A stretch of 64,000 nucleotides of DNA, from positions 1-64,000 of the forward strand of contig VGHJ01000005.1 in assembly GCA_016868295.1 (NCBI GenBank). The letters run 5' to 3'. Both the position numbers and the translations under genes were made by a program. Source of the stretch: Betaproteobacteria bacterium (GTDB lineage: Bacteria > Pseudomonadota > Gammaproteobacteria > Burkholderiales > Rhodocyclaceae). This document shows positions 1-9,864 of this stretch, piece after piece. Under the pieces are notes generated by a model. It was not told where the DNA came from. It made no database searches and saw nothing but the letters and a program-made list of their open reading frames with translations. How positions within the stretch are numbered: position 1 is the stretch's first letter; the number at the start of each line of letters is the position of its first letter.

Positions 1-102
1 CGATTCCTACCTCGGCTGGTTCCGAACCCTGGATCGGTCGGCAGGCACGGCCCTCAGACCCGCGCGCCTGCTCGAAATGGCCATCTCCGTCTGAGAGCAT
101 CA

Positions 103-600
103 TCACTTAGCGCGAATTGAGCCTTTTTTAAGCCTGGGCCACGTGCTGCGCTTCCAGTTGCGCACGGCGTCTTCGTTACGTTCGATGGCGCGCTTCTCTG
201 GCTTTTGCGGGCTGAAGCCCAGCGAACCCAGGATTCGCCAGACCTGTGTCTGGCCAAAGCGCACACCATGCAGACGCTCGATGACGGCACCCACGCGCTT
301 GAGCGTCCACAACTCGGTACCAAATCCATACTCGGCCGGACTGCGCAGAAGTGTTGCCCGCACCGCCGCCAACTGCTGCTCATCGAGCTGGGCCGGGCGG
401 CCGCGTTCTGGCACGGCGCGCAGGGCATCGATGCCGCCTTCATCCAACAGCCGTTTCCACGTATATACCGTTTGTCGTGCCACGCCCACCGCCTTGGCTA
501 CATCCGTGCAGCCTTTGCCTGCGAGCAGGAGCCGACCTGCCTTCAATCGCTTCTTTGTTGCTTCGCTCAACCGCTTTTGTGCCATGACAACATTCTCCAA
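103..600 (-). mobile_element. IS630-family transposase, N-terminal HTH part only (truncated or frameshifted)
   Basis: ORF MAQKRLSEATKKRLKAGRLLLAGKGCTDVAKAVGVARQTVYTWKR...GFSPQKPEKRAIERNEDAVRNWKRSTWPRLKK typical of IS630 N-terminus; ends at an A6 run (cttaaaaaagg); no DDE domain readable in the remaining ~100 bp in any frame. Confidence 0.75.
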
Positions 601-705
601 TATCGCTCTTGGAGATACAACGCATCAGATGCTCAAAGGTTGTCATGTTTTAAGGTAATATCAATAGAACCCCTAATCTGGGCCGAAGACATTCATGCAA
701 AGGAA

Positions 706-2346
706 ATGGACATGCGACGCTGGAACGGCTGGGGAGACGATACGATCAACGCGACAGTACCGCAGGAGGCCGTGAATTTTCTGCGCACCCTGATCGGCGA
801 ACCGGCACCGCGCCCGAGCGCCGAACTGGCAGAGGTGCTGGCCAAGATCGAGCGCGAGTCGCCCTCGCGCCTGGCCGGCCACCCGGCCCTGCACCCGGCG
901 ATCACGCTGGACGCCGAAGCGCGCCTGCGCGTCTCGGTCGGACAGAGCATGTACGACTGGGTGGCCATGCGCTACGGCCAGCCGAGGCGTGTTACCGACG
1001 GCGTGGCCTACCCTGAGCACAGCGGCCAGGTGCGTGAGCTGATGGACTGGGCCAAGGCCAATGACGTGATCCTGCTCATCTGCGGCGGCGCCACGAGCGT
1101 GGTCGGCCATCTCGCTCCGCCGCAAAGCGACAAGCCTTGCCTGACGCTTTCGATGCAGCGCATGCGCCGCCTGCTCGAACTCGACGAGCGCTCGCAGCTG
1201 GCGCGCTTCGAGGCCGGCGTGGTCGGCCCCGACATGGAGGCGCAGCTGCGCGTCAAGGGCTACATGCTTGGGCATCTGCCGCAGAGTTTCGAATACGCCT
1301 CGCTCGGCGGTTTCATCGCCACACGGTCATCCGGCCAGCAGTCGCTGCGCTATGGCCGCATCGACGGCATGTTCGCCGGCGGCAAGGTCGAGACGCCGAC
1401 CGGCACGCTGGAGATCAAGCCGCTGCCTGCCGGCGCCGGTGGCCCGGATTTTCGCGAGATCGTGCTTGGCTCGGAGGGCCGCATCGGGGTCATTACCGAA
1501 GCCATCATGCGCGTCAGTCGCCTGCCCGAGCAAGAGAAATTCATCGCCATCTTCTTCCCCTCGTGGGATGCTGGCATGAACGCGATGCGCGAGCTGGCGC
1601 AGCTGCGCATCCAGCTCTCGATGCAGCGCCTGTCGAACCCGCGCGAGACCGACATCATGCTGCGCATGGCCGGCCACGCCAGCCAGATCGCCTGGCTGGA
1701 GCGCTACCTGGCTTTCCGTGGCTGTGCCCGGGGTGACCAAGGCGGCAAGACCATGATGATGATCGGCCTTACCGGCACGCGCGCCCAGGTCGCCGCCAAC
1801 TGGAAAGTGGCCAAGGGCGTCATCAGGCAATTCGGCGGCGTATCCACCGGCACGCTCATGGGCAAAAAGTGGGCGGAAAAACGTTTCCTCGGCGTCTATG
1901 CGCGCAACACGCTATGGGACCAGGGCGTGGCGGTCGACACCATGGAAACCTGCGTTGAGTGGAACAAGACCACGGCCATGATGAACGCCATCGAGCAGGC
2001 CGGCACCGAGGCGCTGGCGAAGTTTGGCGAGAAGTGCCTTTGCTACACGCACCTCTCGCACGTCTATGGCTCCGGTTCGTCGGTGTACACCACCTTTGTC
2101 CTGCGCGTGGCGCCCACGGCCGAGCAGATGACCGAGCGCTGGGATGCCATCAAGCAGGCCGCCAATCGCGCCATCGCCGAGCATGCCGGCACGGTCAGCC
2201 ACCAGCACGGTGTCGGCCGCGACCACGCCTCGTATCTGCCCGCCGAGAAAGGCGCGCGCGCGATCGAGGCGCTGAAAGCGACCCTCCAGCACTTCGACCC
2301 GACAGGATTAATGGCGAATGACAACCTGACCGGGCCGGCCAAGTGA
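706..2346 (+). CDS. FAD-linked oxidase, alkyldihydroxyacetonephosphate synthase (AGPS)-like
   Basis: In-frame ATG at 706 (or 712) within ORF 205..2346; motifs GGATSVVGH, GHLPQSFEYASLGGFIATRSSGQQSLRYG and GTVSHQHGVGRDHA resemble AGPS family. Confidence 0.8.
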   Translation: MDMRRWNGWGDDTINATVPQEAVNFLRTLIGEPAPRPSAELAEVLAKIERESPSRLAGHPALHPAITLDAEARLRVSVGQSMYDWVAMRYGQPRRVTDGVAYPEHSGQVRELMDWAKANDVILLICGGATSVVGHLAPPQSDKPCLTLSMQRMRRLLELDERSQLARFEAGVVGPDMEAQLRVKGYMLGHLPQSFEYASLGGFIATRSSGQQSLRYGRIDGMFAGGKVETPTGTLEIKPLPAGAGGPDFREIVLGSEGRIGVITEAIMRVSRLPEQEKFIAIFFPSWDAGMNAMRELAQLRIQLSMQRLSNPRETDIMLRMAGHASQIAWLERYLAFRGCARGDQGGKTMMMIGLTGTRAQVAANWKVAKGVIRQFGGVSTGTLMGKKWAEKRFLGVYARNTLWDQGVAVDTMETCVEWNKTTAMMNAIEQAGTEALAKFGEKCLCYTHLSHVYGSGSSVYTTFVLRVAPTAEQMTERWDAIKQAANRAIAEHAGTVSHQHGVGRDHASYLPAEKGARAIEALKATLQHFDPTGLMANDNLTGPAK

Positions 2347-3929
2347 GTGCAGCGGCCGCTTCGTCGCCGTCTCGCCAGCGCCGACTTGCGGACCTGCCGC
2401 GCGAGGTCGACCTGCTGGTCATCGGTGGCGGCATTACCGGCGCCGGCATAGCGCTGGAGGCCGCTCGCGGCGGGGTCAAGGTGCTGCTGGCGGAGGGCAA
2501 GGATTTCGCCTGGGGTACGTCGAGCCGTTCGTCAAAGCTGGTGCATGGCGGCCTGCGCTACCTCAAGGAAGGAAAGCCGGGGTTGACGCTCGAATCGGTG
2601 CGCGAGCGGGATCAGCTCATGCGCGAAGCGCCCGGTCTCGTGGACCCCATGCCTTTCCTCATGCCGCACTACGCTGGCCACAAGCCCAGCCGCCCGACCA
2701 TGACGGCCGGTCTGGCGATCTACGACCTGATGGCCGGCGCGCGCACCAGCGGCTTTGTCGATGCGCCCGAGGCGCTGCGCTGCGCGCCGGGGCTGGCGAC
2801 CGAGGGTTTGCAGGGCGCGAGTACCTATATTGATTCCACCACCGACGACGCGCGGCTGGTGCTGCGGGTGCTGGCCGAGGCACAGGCGCTGGGCGCCACG
2901 ATCATCAACTACGCACCTGCGGTGTCGCTGCGGCGCGATGCCGCCGGCCGGGTGGTTGGCGCCAGCCTTCAGCCGGAAGAGGGCGGTGCGCCCGTCGAAA
3001 TTCAGGCCCGGTGCGTCATTGCCGCCACCGGCGTCTGGGCCGACCAGCTGCGCGGGCAACTCGGTGCTGCGAAAAAGCTGCGCCCGCTGCGCGGCAGCCA
3101 TCTGGTCATTCCTGGCTGGCGCCTGCCCCTTGCGCGCTCAGTGGCACTCTTGCATCCCGAGGATGGTCGCCCGGTGTTCGCCTACCCGTGGCAGGGCGTG
3201 AGCATCGTCGGCACCACCGATCTCGATCACCCCGACCTCGCGCATGAACCGGCAATTTCCCGCCGCGAAGTCGACTACCTGCTGCGCGCCATGAATGCGC
3301 AGTTTCCCGGCCTTGCGCTCGTTGATGCCGACATCCTCTCGACCTGGGCCGGCGTGCGCCCGGTGGTCGACAGCGGCAGGAACCTCGCTCCCTCGCAGGA
3401 GTCGCGCGACCACATCGTGCTGCACGAGCACGGGCTGATCTCGGTCACCGGCGGCAAGCTGACCACCTTCCGCCGCATTGCCCGCGACACGCTCGCGCAC
3501 GCCAAGGCGCAACTGCCGCACTGGCAGGCGGCCGATGCGGCGGTGATCCTGCCGCGCGTGCCCGAACCGCCGACGAGCAAGCGCCTGCCATCACCGGTAC
3601 GTCAGCGCCTGCTCGGCGCTTTTGGCGCAAAGCTTTCGTCCCTGATCACTGAGGCGGATGGGTCGGAGTTGGCGCTGATCCCCGGCACCACGACCACCCG
3701 CGCCGAACTGCGCTGGGCGTTGAATCACGAGCAGGTGCAGCACCTCGATGACCTGCTATTGCGCCGAACCCGTCTGGGCCTGACCCAAGCGGCTGGCGCC
3801 GCGCACCTGCTGCCCGGCCTGCGCGCCATGGTGCAAAGCGCGCTGGGCTGGGACGACGACCGCTGGGCGGACGAGGAAAACCGTTATCGCCAGTTGATCA
3901 CCCGCTACTACAGTGTGCCTCATGAGTGA
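2343..3929 (+). CDS. glpD: FAD-dependent glycerol-3-phosphate dehydrogenase (GlpD-like)
   Basis: DLLVIGGGITGAGIALEAARGGVKVLLAEGKDFAWGTSSRSSKLVHGGLRYL; 4-nt overlap with upstream CDS; GTG start. Confidence 0.85.
   Translation: MSAAAASSPSRQRRLADLPREVDLLVIGGGITGAGIALEAARGGVKVLLAEGKDFAWGTSSRSSKLVHGGLRYLKEGKPGLTLESVRERDQLMREAPGLVDPMPFLMPHYAGHKPSRPTMTAGLAIYDLMAGARTSGFVDAPEALRCAPGLATEGLQGASTYIDSTTDDARLVLRVLAEAQALGATIINYAPAVSLRRDAAGRVVGASLQPEEGGAPVEIQARCVIAATGVWADQLRGQLGAAKKLRPLRGSHLVIPGWRLPLARSVALLHPEDGRPVFAYPWQGVSIVGTTDLDHPDLAHEPAISRREVDYLLRAMNAQFPGLALVDADILSTWAGVRPVVDSGRNLAPSQESRDHIVLHEHGLISVTGGKLTTFRRIARDTLAHAKAQLPHWQAADAAVILPRVPEPPTSKRLPSPVRQRLLGAFGAKLSSLITEADGSELALIPGTTTTRAELRWALNHEQVQHLDDLLLRRTRLGLTQAAGAAHLLPGLRAMVQSALGWDDDRWADEENRYRQLITRYYSVPHE
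2366..2389 (+). repeat. GCCGT-N12-GACTT dispersed motif, subfamily A copy 1
   Basis: GCCGTCTCGCCAGCGCCGACTTGC. Confidence 0.7.
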
Positions 3930-5535
3930 CAACACCAAGTCGGCATTGGTGGGACGGCTCGCCGCCACGCCGGAGCGCCCAGAACTGCTGCTTGCCATCG
4001 ACTGCGGCACGCAGAGCGTGCGCGCCCTGCTGTTCGATCTGGCCGGCACGCTGGTGGGGCGGCAGCAGGTGGTCTTTACCGCCTATGAAACACCGCACTC
4101 CGGCTGGCTGCAGCACGATGGCGAAGCCTTCTGGCAGGCGGCGGCGCAGGCCTGCCAGAAACTCTGGGCGCAAAACGCCGAGTGGCGCACGGCCGTGCGC
4201 GGCGTGGCAGTCACTACGCAACGCGCCAGCATCGTGCCGGTGGATGCCACGGGGCGCTGCCTCTACCCGACCATCAGCTGGCTGGACCAGCGCCGGGCGA
4301 CGCCGCGCCCTCGGTTGAGTGCGCTATGGCGCACGCTGCTCACGCTCGCCGGTGCCAACGCTCCTCTGCAGCGACTCTTGCAGCAGGCTGAGGTGAACTG
4401 GCTGGCCGAGCACGAGCCGGAGATACACGCACGCGCCCATAAATTCCTCTTTGTTTCCGGCCTCTTCAACCAGCGCCTGGCCGGGCAGTTTGTCGAGTCG
4501 GTCGGCTCACTGGTCGGCTACGTTCCCTTTGACTACCAGCGCCAGCAGTGGGCCAAGGCGGGCGACTTTCGCTGGCAGGCGCTGGACGTGAGGCGCGAAC
4601 AGCTGCCCGATCTGCTGCCCGTCGGTACCACGCTGGGTACCGTCACGGCGGATGCGGCAGAGGCGACCGGCATTCCCGCCGGTACGCCGGTCATTGCCGC
4701 GGCGGCCGACAAGGCCTGCGAGATTCTCGGTTCCGGCGCACTGACGCCCGACGTGGGCGCGCTGTCCTATGGCACCACGGCGACCATCAACGTCACCTCG
4801 CCCCGCTACTTCGAGGCCAATCGCTTCGAGCCGGCCTACCCCTCGGCGGTGCCGGGCAAATTCAGCAGCGAGGTGCAGATCTATCGCGGCTACTGGATGG
4901 TCAGCTGGTTCAAGGAGCAGTTCGGCCACGCCGAGCGGCAGATGGCCGAGCAACTCGGCATCGTGCCCGAGCAGTTGTTCGACGAAATGATCGCCCCGAT
5001 CCCGCCCGGTTGTCAGGGCCTCATGCTGCAACCCTACTGGAGCCCGGGCACGCAGCAACCGGGGCCTGACGCCAAGGGCGCGGTGATCGGCTTTGGCGAC
5101 GTGCATACGCGCGCGCATCTCTACCGCGCCATTCTCGAAGGGCTGGCCTATGCGCTGCGCGAAGGCAGCGAGCTCATTGTGAAAAAAAGCGGCGTGGCGC
5201 TCACCGGCTTGCGCGTTTCCGGCGGCGGTTCGCAGTCCGACGCGGCCATGCAGCTCACCGCCGACATCTTCAACCTGCCCGCCATCCGCCCGCATACGCA
5301 CGAGACCTCGGGGCTGGGCGCGGCCATCGATTGCGCGGTCGGGCTGGGCCTGCATTCCGGTTTCGATGCTGCCGTCGCCGCCATGGTGCGCACCGGGCGC
5401 TGCTTCGAGCCCATCGCGGCCAATGCCGCACTGTACGAAAACCTCTACCAGCGCGTGTACAAACGCATGTACGCCCAGCTCTCACCGCTCAACGCGGAGA
5501 TACAGAAGATTACTGGCTATCCGCGTATCGATTAG
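3922..5535 (+). CDS. FGGY-family carbohydrate kinase
   Basis: ORF 3913..5535, ATG at 3922; LLLAIDCGTQSVRALLFDLAG, GALSYGTTATINVT, VSGGGSQSDAAMQLTADIF. Confidence 0.85.
   Translation: MSDNTKSALVGRLAATPERPELLLAIDCGTQSVRALLFDLAGTLVGRQQVVFTAYETPHSGWLQHDGEAFWQAAAQACQKLWAQNAEWRTAVRGVAVTTQRASIVPVDATGRCLYPTISWLDQRRATPRPRLSALWRTLLTLAGANAPLQRLLQQAEVNWLAEHEPEIHARAHKFLFVSGLFNQRLAGQFVESVGSLVGYVPFDYQRQQWAKAGDFRWQALDVRREQLPDLLPVGTTLGTVTADAAEATGIPAGTPVIAAAADKACEILGSGALTPDVGALSYGTTATINVTSPRYFEANRFEPAYPSAVPGKFSSEVQIYRGYWMVSWFKEQFGHAERQMAEQLGIVPEQLFDEMIAPIPPGCQGLMLQPYWSPGTQQPGPDAKGAVIGFGDVHTRAHLYRAILEGLAYALREGSELIVKKSGVALTGLRVSGGGSQSDAAMQLTADIFNLPAIRPHTHETSGLGAAIDCAVGLGLHSGFDAAVAAMVRTGRCFEPIAANAALYENLYQRVYKRMYAQLSPLNAEIQKITGYPRID
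3935..3958 (-). repeat. GCCGT-N12-GACTT dispersed motif, subfamily A copy 2
   Basis: rc GCCGTCCCACCAATGCCGACTTGG. Confidence 0.65.
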
Positions 5536-5544
5536 AGCCCGATT

Positions 5545-6747
5545 TCAGTAGGAATCATGCCCTGTTCCGAGTCGCTGCACCAATTCGCGCCGGTGCAAGC
5601 GGGTGGTCGCGTAAAAGCGGCGCAGACCGGCGCACAGGTAGCTAAGCCCGGGCTGGCCGTCGGGCGTGTGCGTGAAGCGGTTTTTCGGGCAGTCGCCCCA
5701 GCACAGCGTCAGGTCGTCGCAACGGCGGCAATAATCCGGCAGGCTGGCGGACTTGGTCCGGCCGAAATCCTGCTGCCGTGCGCCGTGGAGCAGGGCGCCT
5801 TCCTCGCTGTCGAGAATATTGCCCAGTCGGTACTCGGGATACACAAAGTGATCGCAGCTGAACAGGTCGCCATTGTGTTCCAGCGCCAGCGCGCGGCCGC
5901 AGCGCTCGCTGGTCAGGCATTTTTGTGCGCCGTAGCCGAAAAGCATGGAGATCACGTTCTCGAACTGGTCAATGAACACCGTACCGTAGTCGCGCTTGAA
6001 CCATTCCTGCCAGATGCGGTCGAGAAAATAACCCCAGTCCTCGGGCAGCAGCGACCAGTCGGTGACGAGTTCGGCCGGCGCGCCCTGTGTTTCTTCGGCA
6101 GACCAGTGCCCCGGCGCGCGGGTCTTGTGCTGACGGCGTTCGACACAGGGGATGAACTGGATCATGCGCGGGCGCAGCGTGTCGCGCAGGTAGCGATAGA
6201 CGTCGATGGGTCGGCGCGCATTGCTGCGATTGACTACACACAGCGCATGAAAAGGCACGCTGTGCGCCCGCAGCAGTTCTGCTGCGCGTTCGACGCGTGC
6301 GGCGGTAGGGGAGCCGCCCTTGGCGCGGCGATAGCGGTCGTGCAGCTCGGGCGGCCCATCGCAGGATAGTCCGACCAGAAAATTGTGCTGTTTCAGAAAT
6401 GCCGCCCATTCGGCATTGAGCAACACACCATTGGTTTGCAGGTCGTTTTCGATTGCCTGTCCGGGACGTGAGTACTGAGCTTGCAGCGCAACCACGCGGC
6501 GGAAAAAATCCAGGCCCATCAGCGTCGGCTCGCCGCCCTGCCAGGAAAACACCACGGTGCCTTCCTGCGCGGCGATGTACTGGCGGACATGCGCCTCCAG
6601 AACGGTGTCAGGCATACGCGGCATCTCGGGCTGGCCGAACATCGGCTGCTTGTGCAGATAGAAGCAGTAGCTGCAGTCGAGATTGCACTGCGCGCCACTG
6701 GGTTTGACCATGACGTGGAAACGGGGTTTGGTCGCTGTATTTGGCAT
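5545..6747 (-). CDS. Anaerobic sulfatase-maturating enzyme (radical SAM, SPASM/twitch)
   Basis: CNLDCSYCFYLHK radical SAM motif; C-terminal Cys-rich SPASM region (CGRALALEHNGDLFSCDHFVYPEYRLGNI; YCRRCDDLTLCWGDCPKNR); ATG at 6747 with GGAGAA upstream. Confidence 0.85.
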   Translation of the reverse strand: MPNTATKPRFHVMVKPSGAQCNLDCSYCFYLHKQPMFGQPEMPRMPDTVLEAHVRQYIAAQEGTVVFSWQGGEPTLMGLDFFRRVVALQAQYSRPGQAIENDLQTNGVLLNAEWAAFLKQHNFLVGLSCDGPPELHDRYRRAKGGSPTAARVERAAELLRAHSVPFHALCVVNRSNARRPIDVYRYLRDTLRPRMIQFIPCVERRQHKTRAPGHWSAEETQGAPAELVTDWSLLPEDWGYFLDRIWQEWFKRDYGTVFIDQFENVISMLFGYGAQKCLTSERCGRALALEHNGDLFSCDHFVYPEYRLGNILDSEEGALLHGARQQDFGRTKSASLPDYCRRCDDLTLCWGDCPKNRFTHTPDGQPGLSYLCAGLRRFYATTRLHRRELVQRLGTGHDSY

Positions 6748-6915
6748 GGCGGCATTCTCCGGCAGGGCCACGGGATCGTGATGAAAAATCTTCATTGATG
6801 GGTGGAGACAAATGCATTGGACGCCAGCGACGCATGTCCAGACCATGGCAATCACGATGCCGCACCGGCCACAATTGTTGACGCTGAATCGAAGCAAAAT
6901 CGACGCAAAGGAATT

Positions 6916-8222
6916 AAGCAAATATAACTTGAACAATATGGAGAATTCGCTATGATGCAGCGATGGGTGACCTGGCGATGATCGAAGCGAAATTTCAAGC
7001 GCTGTCCGGGCGGTTGGACGAAGCGACGTTGCGCATATGGGCGGCGACAGAAGCGCGCAGCCTCGGACGGGGTGGTATCAGCGCGGTGGCCAAGGCGATC
7101 GGCATGTCGCGCACGACGATCCACACGGGCCTTGCCGAACTGAAGGCCGCATCGACACCAGTCCCTGATGGCAAACGCGAAGCCAGACCACGCATTCGCG
7201 CTACCGGCGGCGGACGAAAGAAGCTGATTGCCAAAGATGCTGGTTTGCTGCGCGATCTCGACGCATTGGTTGAGCCCATGTCGCGGGGCGATCCAATGTC
7301 GCCACTGCGCTGGACCTGCAAGAGCACCTACCGACTGGCGGATGAGCTGCGGCGGCTGGGGCACGAGGTCAGCCAGCGGACAGTCTGTGACCTGTTGGCG
7401 CAACTGGACTACAGCCTGCAATCCACCCGGAAGACGCGGGAGGGAGGGCAGCACGAAGATCGCGATGCGCAGTTTGCGCATATCGCCAAGCAGGTCACTG
7501 AATATCAAGCCGCAGGAGAACCGGTCATTTCGGTGGACACCAAAAAGAAGGAACTGATCGGTGACTTCAAGAACGCCGGCCGAGAGTGGCAACCCAAAGG
7601 AACACCCGAGGAAATCCGTGTTCATGACTTCATCGATCCCGAGTTGGGCAAGGTGGCGCCCTATGGAGTCTATGACCTGACCGCCAATGTCGGCGGGGTC
7701 AATGTGGGCATCGATCACGACACCGCCGAGTTTGCGGTCGAGAGTATTCGGCGCTGGTGGCGTGAAATGGGCGAGGCCGCCTACCCGCAAGCCCGTCGGC
7801 TGCTGATTACCGCCGATTGCGGTGGCAGCAACGGTCACCGGGTTCGCCTGTGGCGAAGAGAACTGCAGCGCCTTGCCGACGAGTTGAAGCTGACGATTCA
7901 GGTATGCCATTTCCCGCCGGGAACCAGCAAGTGGAACAAGATCGAACATCGCATGTTCTGCCATATCACTGCCAACTGGCGAGGGTGGCCGCTGGTCAGT
8001 CGGCAGGTCGTGGTGAACTTGATTGGCTGCACAACGACTCGCGAGGGATTGCGCATCAAGGCTGGCATCGATGAAAATACCTACGCCAAAGGAATCAAAG
8101 TCACTGACGAGGAGCTCGCCACGCTGGCTATTGAGCGGGACGAGTTTCATGGCGAATGGAACTATAGATTGCTGCCGAGGACTCAGCATGTTCAGATGTA
8201 AATGTCCAAGTTATTATTGCTT
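6916..8222 (+). mobile_element. ISAzo13-family insertion sequence (approximate limits)
   Basis: Contains transposase ORF 6963..8201; imperfect terminal inverted repeats AAGCAAATATAACTTGAACA (6916-6935) and rc TGTCCAAGTTATTATTGCTT (8203-8222). Confidence 0.7.
6963..8201 (+). CDS. ISAzo13-family transposase
   Basis: 412-aa ORF; ISVDTKKKELIGDFKNAGREW, LLITADCGGSNG, FPPGTSKWNKIEHRMFCHI. Confidence 0.85.
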   Translation: MGDLAMIEAKFQALSGRLDEATLRIWAATEARSLGRGGISAVAKAIGMSRTTIHTGLAELKAASTPVPDGKREARPRIRATGGGRKKLIAKDAGLLRDLDALVEPMSRGDPMSPLRWTCKSTYRLADELRRLGHEVSQRTVCDLLAQLDYSLQSTRKTREGGQHEDRDAQFAHIAKQVTEYQAAGEPVISVDTKKKELIGDFKNAGREWQPKGTPEEIRVHDFIDPELGKVAPYGVYDLTANVGGVNVGIDHDTAEFAVESIRRWWREMGEAAYPQARRLLITADCGGSNGHRVRLWRRELQRLADELKLTIQVCHFPPGTSKWNKIEHRMFCHITANWRGWPLVSRQVVVNLIGCTTTREGLRIKAGIDENTYAKGIKVTDEELATLAIERDEFHGEWNYRLLPRTQHVQM

Positions 8223-8233
8223 GCCTCCAAATA

Positions 8234-8257
8234 GCCGTCCTGCCAGCGCCGACTTGC
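8234..8257 (+). repeat. GCCGT-N12-GACTT dispersed motif, subfamily A copy 3
   Basis: GCCGTCCTGCCAGCGCCGACTTGC. Confidence 0.75.
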
Positions 8258-8320
8258 AGTACCGCCATGGAGAATCTATGAAAGAATCACCGACCTGTTG
8301 TTATCGTAGGGGAAGCGGCA

Positions 8321-9841
8321 ATGGTATCGCGGCGAAAATTTCTCGGCTCAATCGGTTCGTTCGGCGCATTTTGCGCGAGCAGTGCCACGCTCACGCTCAG
8401 CGGTTGTGGTGCGATGACAACGAGCGCGCCATTTCCACCTGCCGTCGCGCCTGCCAGTGTGATTGGCGTCAGTGACGGGGCACCTGCGCGCTTGCCCAAT
8501 ATCGTCCTGATCAACTGCGACGACCTCGGCTTTGGCGATCTGGGTTGCTACGCGAGCACGGCGATCAAGACGCCGAATATTGATCGCATGGCCGCCGCCG
8601 GTGCGCGCTTTACCGATTTCCATTCCTGCGACGGCGTGTGCACACCCTCCCGCGCTGGCATGCTCACCGGGCGCTATCCGGCACGCATGCGTCTGGATAC
8701 GCCGCTCATGTCCGAAGATGCCACGCTCAAGGAAAAGGCCGCCGTCAATGCCGGCTTTCTCACCGGCAAGTTCGGCCTCATCGACGCCGCCACCGAGAAT
8801 GGCGCCGCTGGCCTGAACAGCTTTGAAATCACAATCGGCCATGCCCTGCAGCTGCGCGGCTATCGCACCGCCATGGTAGGCAAGTGGCATCTGGGCAATT
8901 TCGACACCTCGCCCGAGTTCAATCCGGTCAATCGCGGATTTCAAAGCTATTTCGGGCCGCCCCACTCCAACGACATCAAGCCCATGCCGCTGTATCGCAA
9001 TCTGGAGCGCATCGAGGCTGATGTTGCAGATCTCTCCAGGCTCACCGGCTTGTACACAGATGAGGCGATCAAGGTGCTGGAGGGTGATCGGAACAAGCCA
9101 TTTTTTCTCTACCTCGCCCACACCTTTCCCCATCGGCCGCTGGTTGCGTCGGAGCAGTTTCGCGGCAAGTCAGCGGGCGGTTTGTATGGCGACGTGGTCG
9201 AGGAAATCGACTTTCATACCGGCCGTCTGCTCGACGCGCTGAAACGTCTGGATCTGGAGCAGGACACGCTGGTGATCTTCACCAGCGACAACGGTCCCTG
9301 GTATGACGGCAGCGCCGGCCCCTTGCGCGGGCACAAGGGGCAGAGTTTCGAAGGGGGATTCCGCGTTCCCTTCATTTGCCAATGGAAGGGCACCGTGCCG
9401 GCCGGCACGACCTGTGCAGCCAACACCATGAACATCGATCTTTTTCCGACCTTCATGGAACTGGCCGGCCTTGGCTTGCCCAAGGACCGGGTCATCGATG
9501 GCGTGTCCATGGCCGCGCAGCTGCGCAACCCGAAGGCGGTGCTGCCGGCACGCGACATGTTCTTCTACCATCAGGGCACGCTCGAAGCCATGCGTAACGA
9601 CGAGTGGAAGTTCATCCGAGAAATCAATCACTATGTCTGGCCCATGCCGGTCAACAAGTTTCTCGGTCGACTGACGCCCTATTCAAATGGGCCGCTGCCT
9701 TTGCTGTTCAACCTGCGCACCGACCCGAACGAGGCCTACAACCTCGCCCACCATCATCCGCAAAAGGTTACCGAGATGGGTACGCGCATGGCCGACTGGG
9801 AATCGGAAATGAGCAAGAACCGCTACGGGTTGATGACCTGA
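8321..9841 (+). CDS. Sulfatase (arylsulfatase family), Cys-type, Tat signal plus lipobox
   Basis: MVSRRKFLGSIGSFGAFCASSATLTLSGC N-terminus; NIVLINCDDLGFGDLGCYAS; formylglycine motif CTPSRAGMLTGRYPAR. Confidence 0.88.
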   Translation: MVSRRKFLGSIGSFGAFCASSATLTLSGCGAMTTSAPFPPAVAPASVIGVSDGAPARLPNIVLINCDDLGFGDLGCYASTAIKTPNIDRMAAAGARFTDFHSCDGVCTPSRAGMLTGRYPARMRLDTPLMSEDATLKEKAAVNAGFLTGKFGLIDAATENGAAGLNSFEITIGHALQLRGYRTAMVGKWHLGNFDTSPEFNPVNRGFQSYFGPPHSNDIKPMPLYRNLERIEADVADLSRLTGLYTDEAIKVLEGDRNKPFFLYLAHTFPHRPLVASEQFRGKSAGGLYGDVVEEIDFHTGRLLDALKRLDLEQDTLVIFTSDNGPWYDGSAGPLRGHKGQSFEGGFRVPFICQWKGTVPAGTTCAANTMNIDLFPTFMELAGLGLPKDRVIDGVSMAAQLRNPKAVLPARDMFFYHQGTLEAMRNDEWKFIREINHYVWPMPVNKFLGRLTPYSNGPLPLLFNLRTDPNEAYNLAHHHPQKVTEMGTRMADWESEMSKNRYGLMT

Positions 9842-9864
9842 AAAGCCGGACATCGTGACGCTTT

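Noticed and set aside
205-705. N-terminal extension of the AGPS-like ORF
   Set aside because: Runs antisense through the IS630 transposase; ATG at 706/712 fits the protein better
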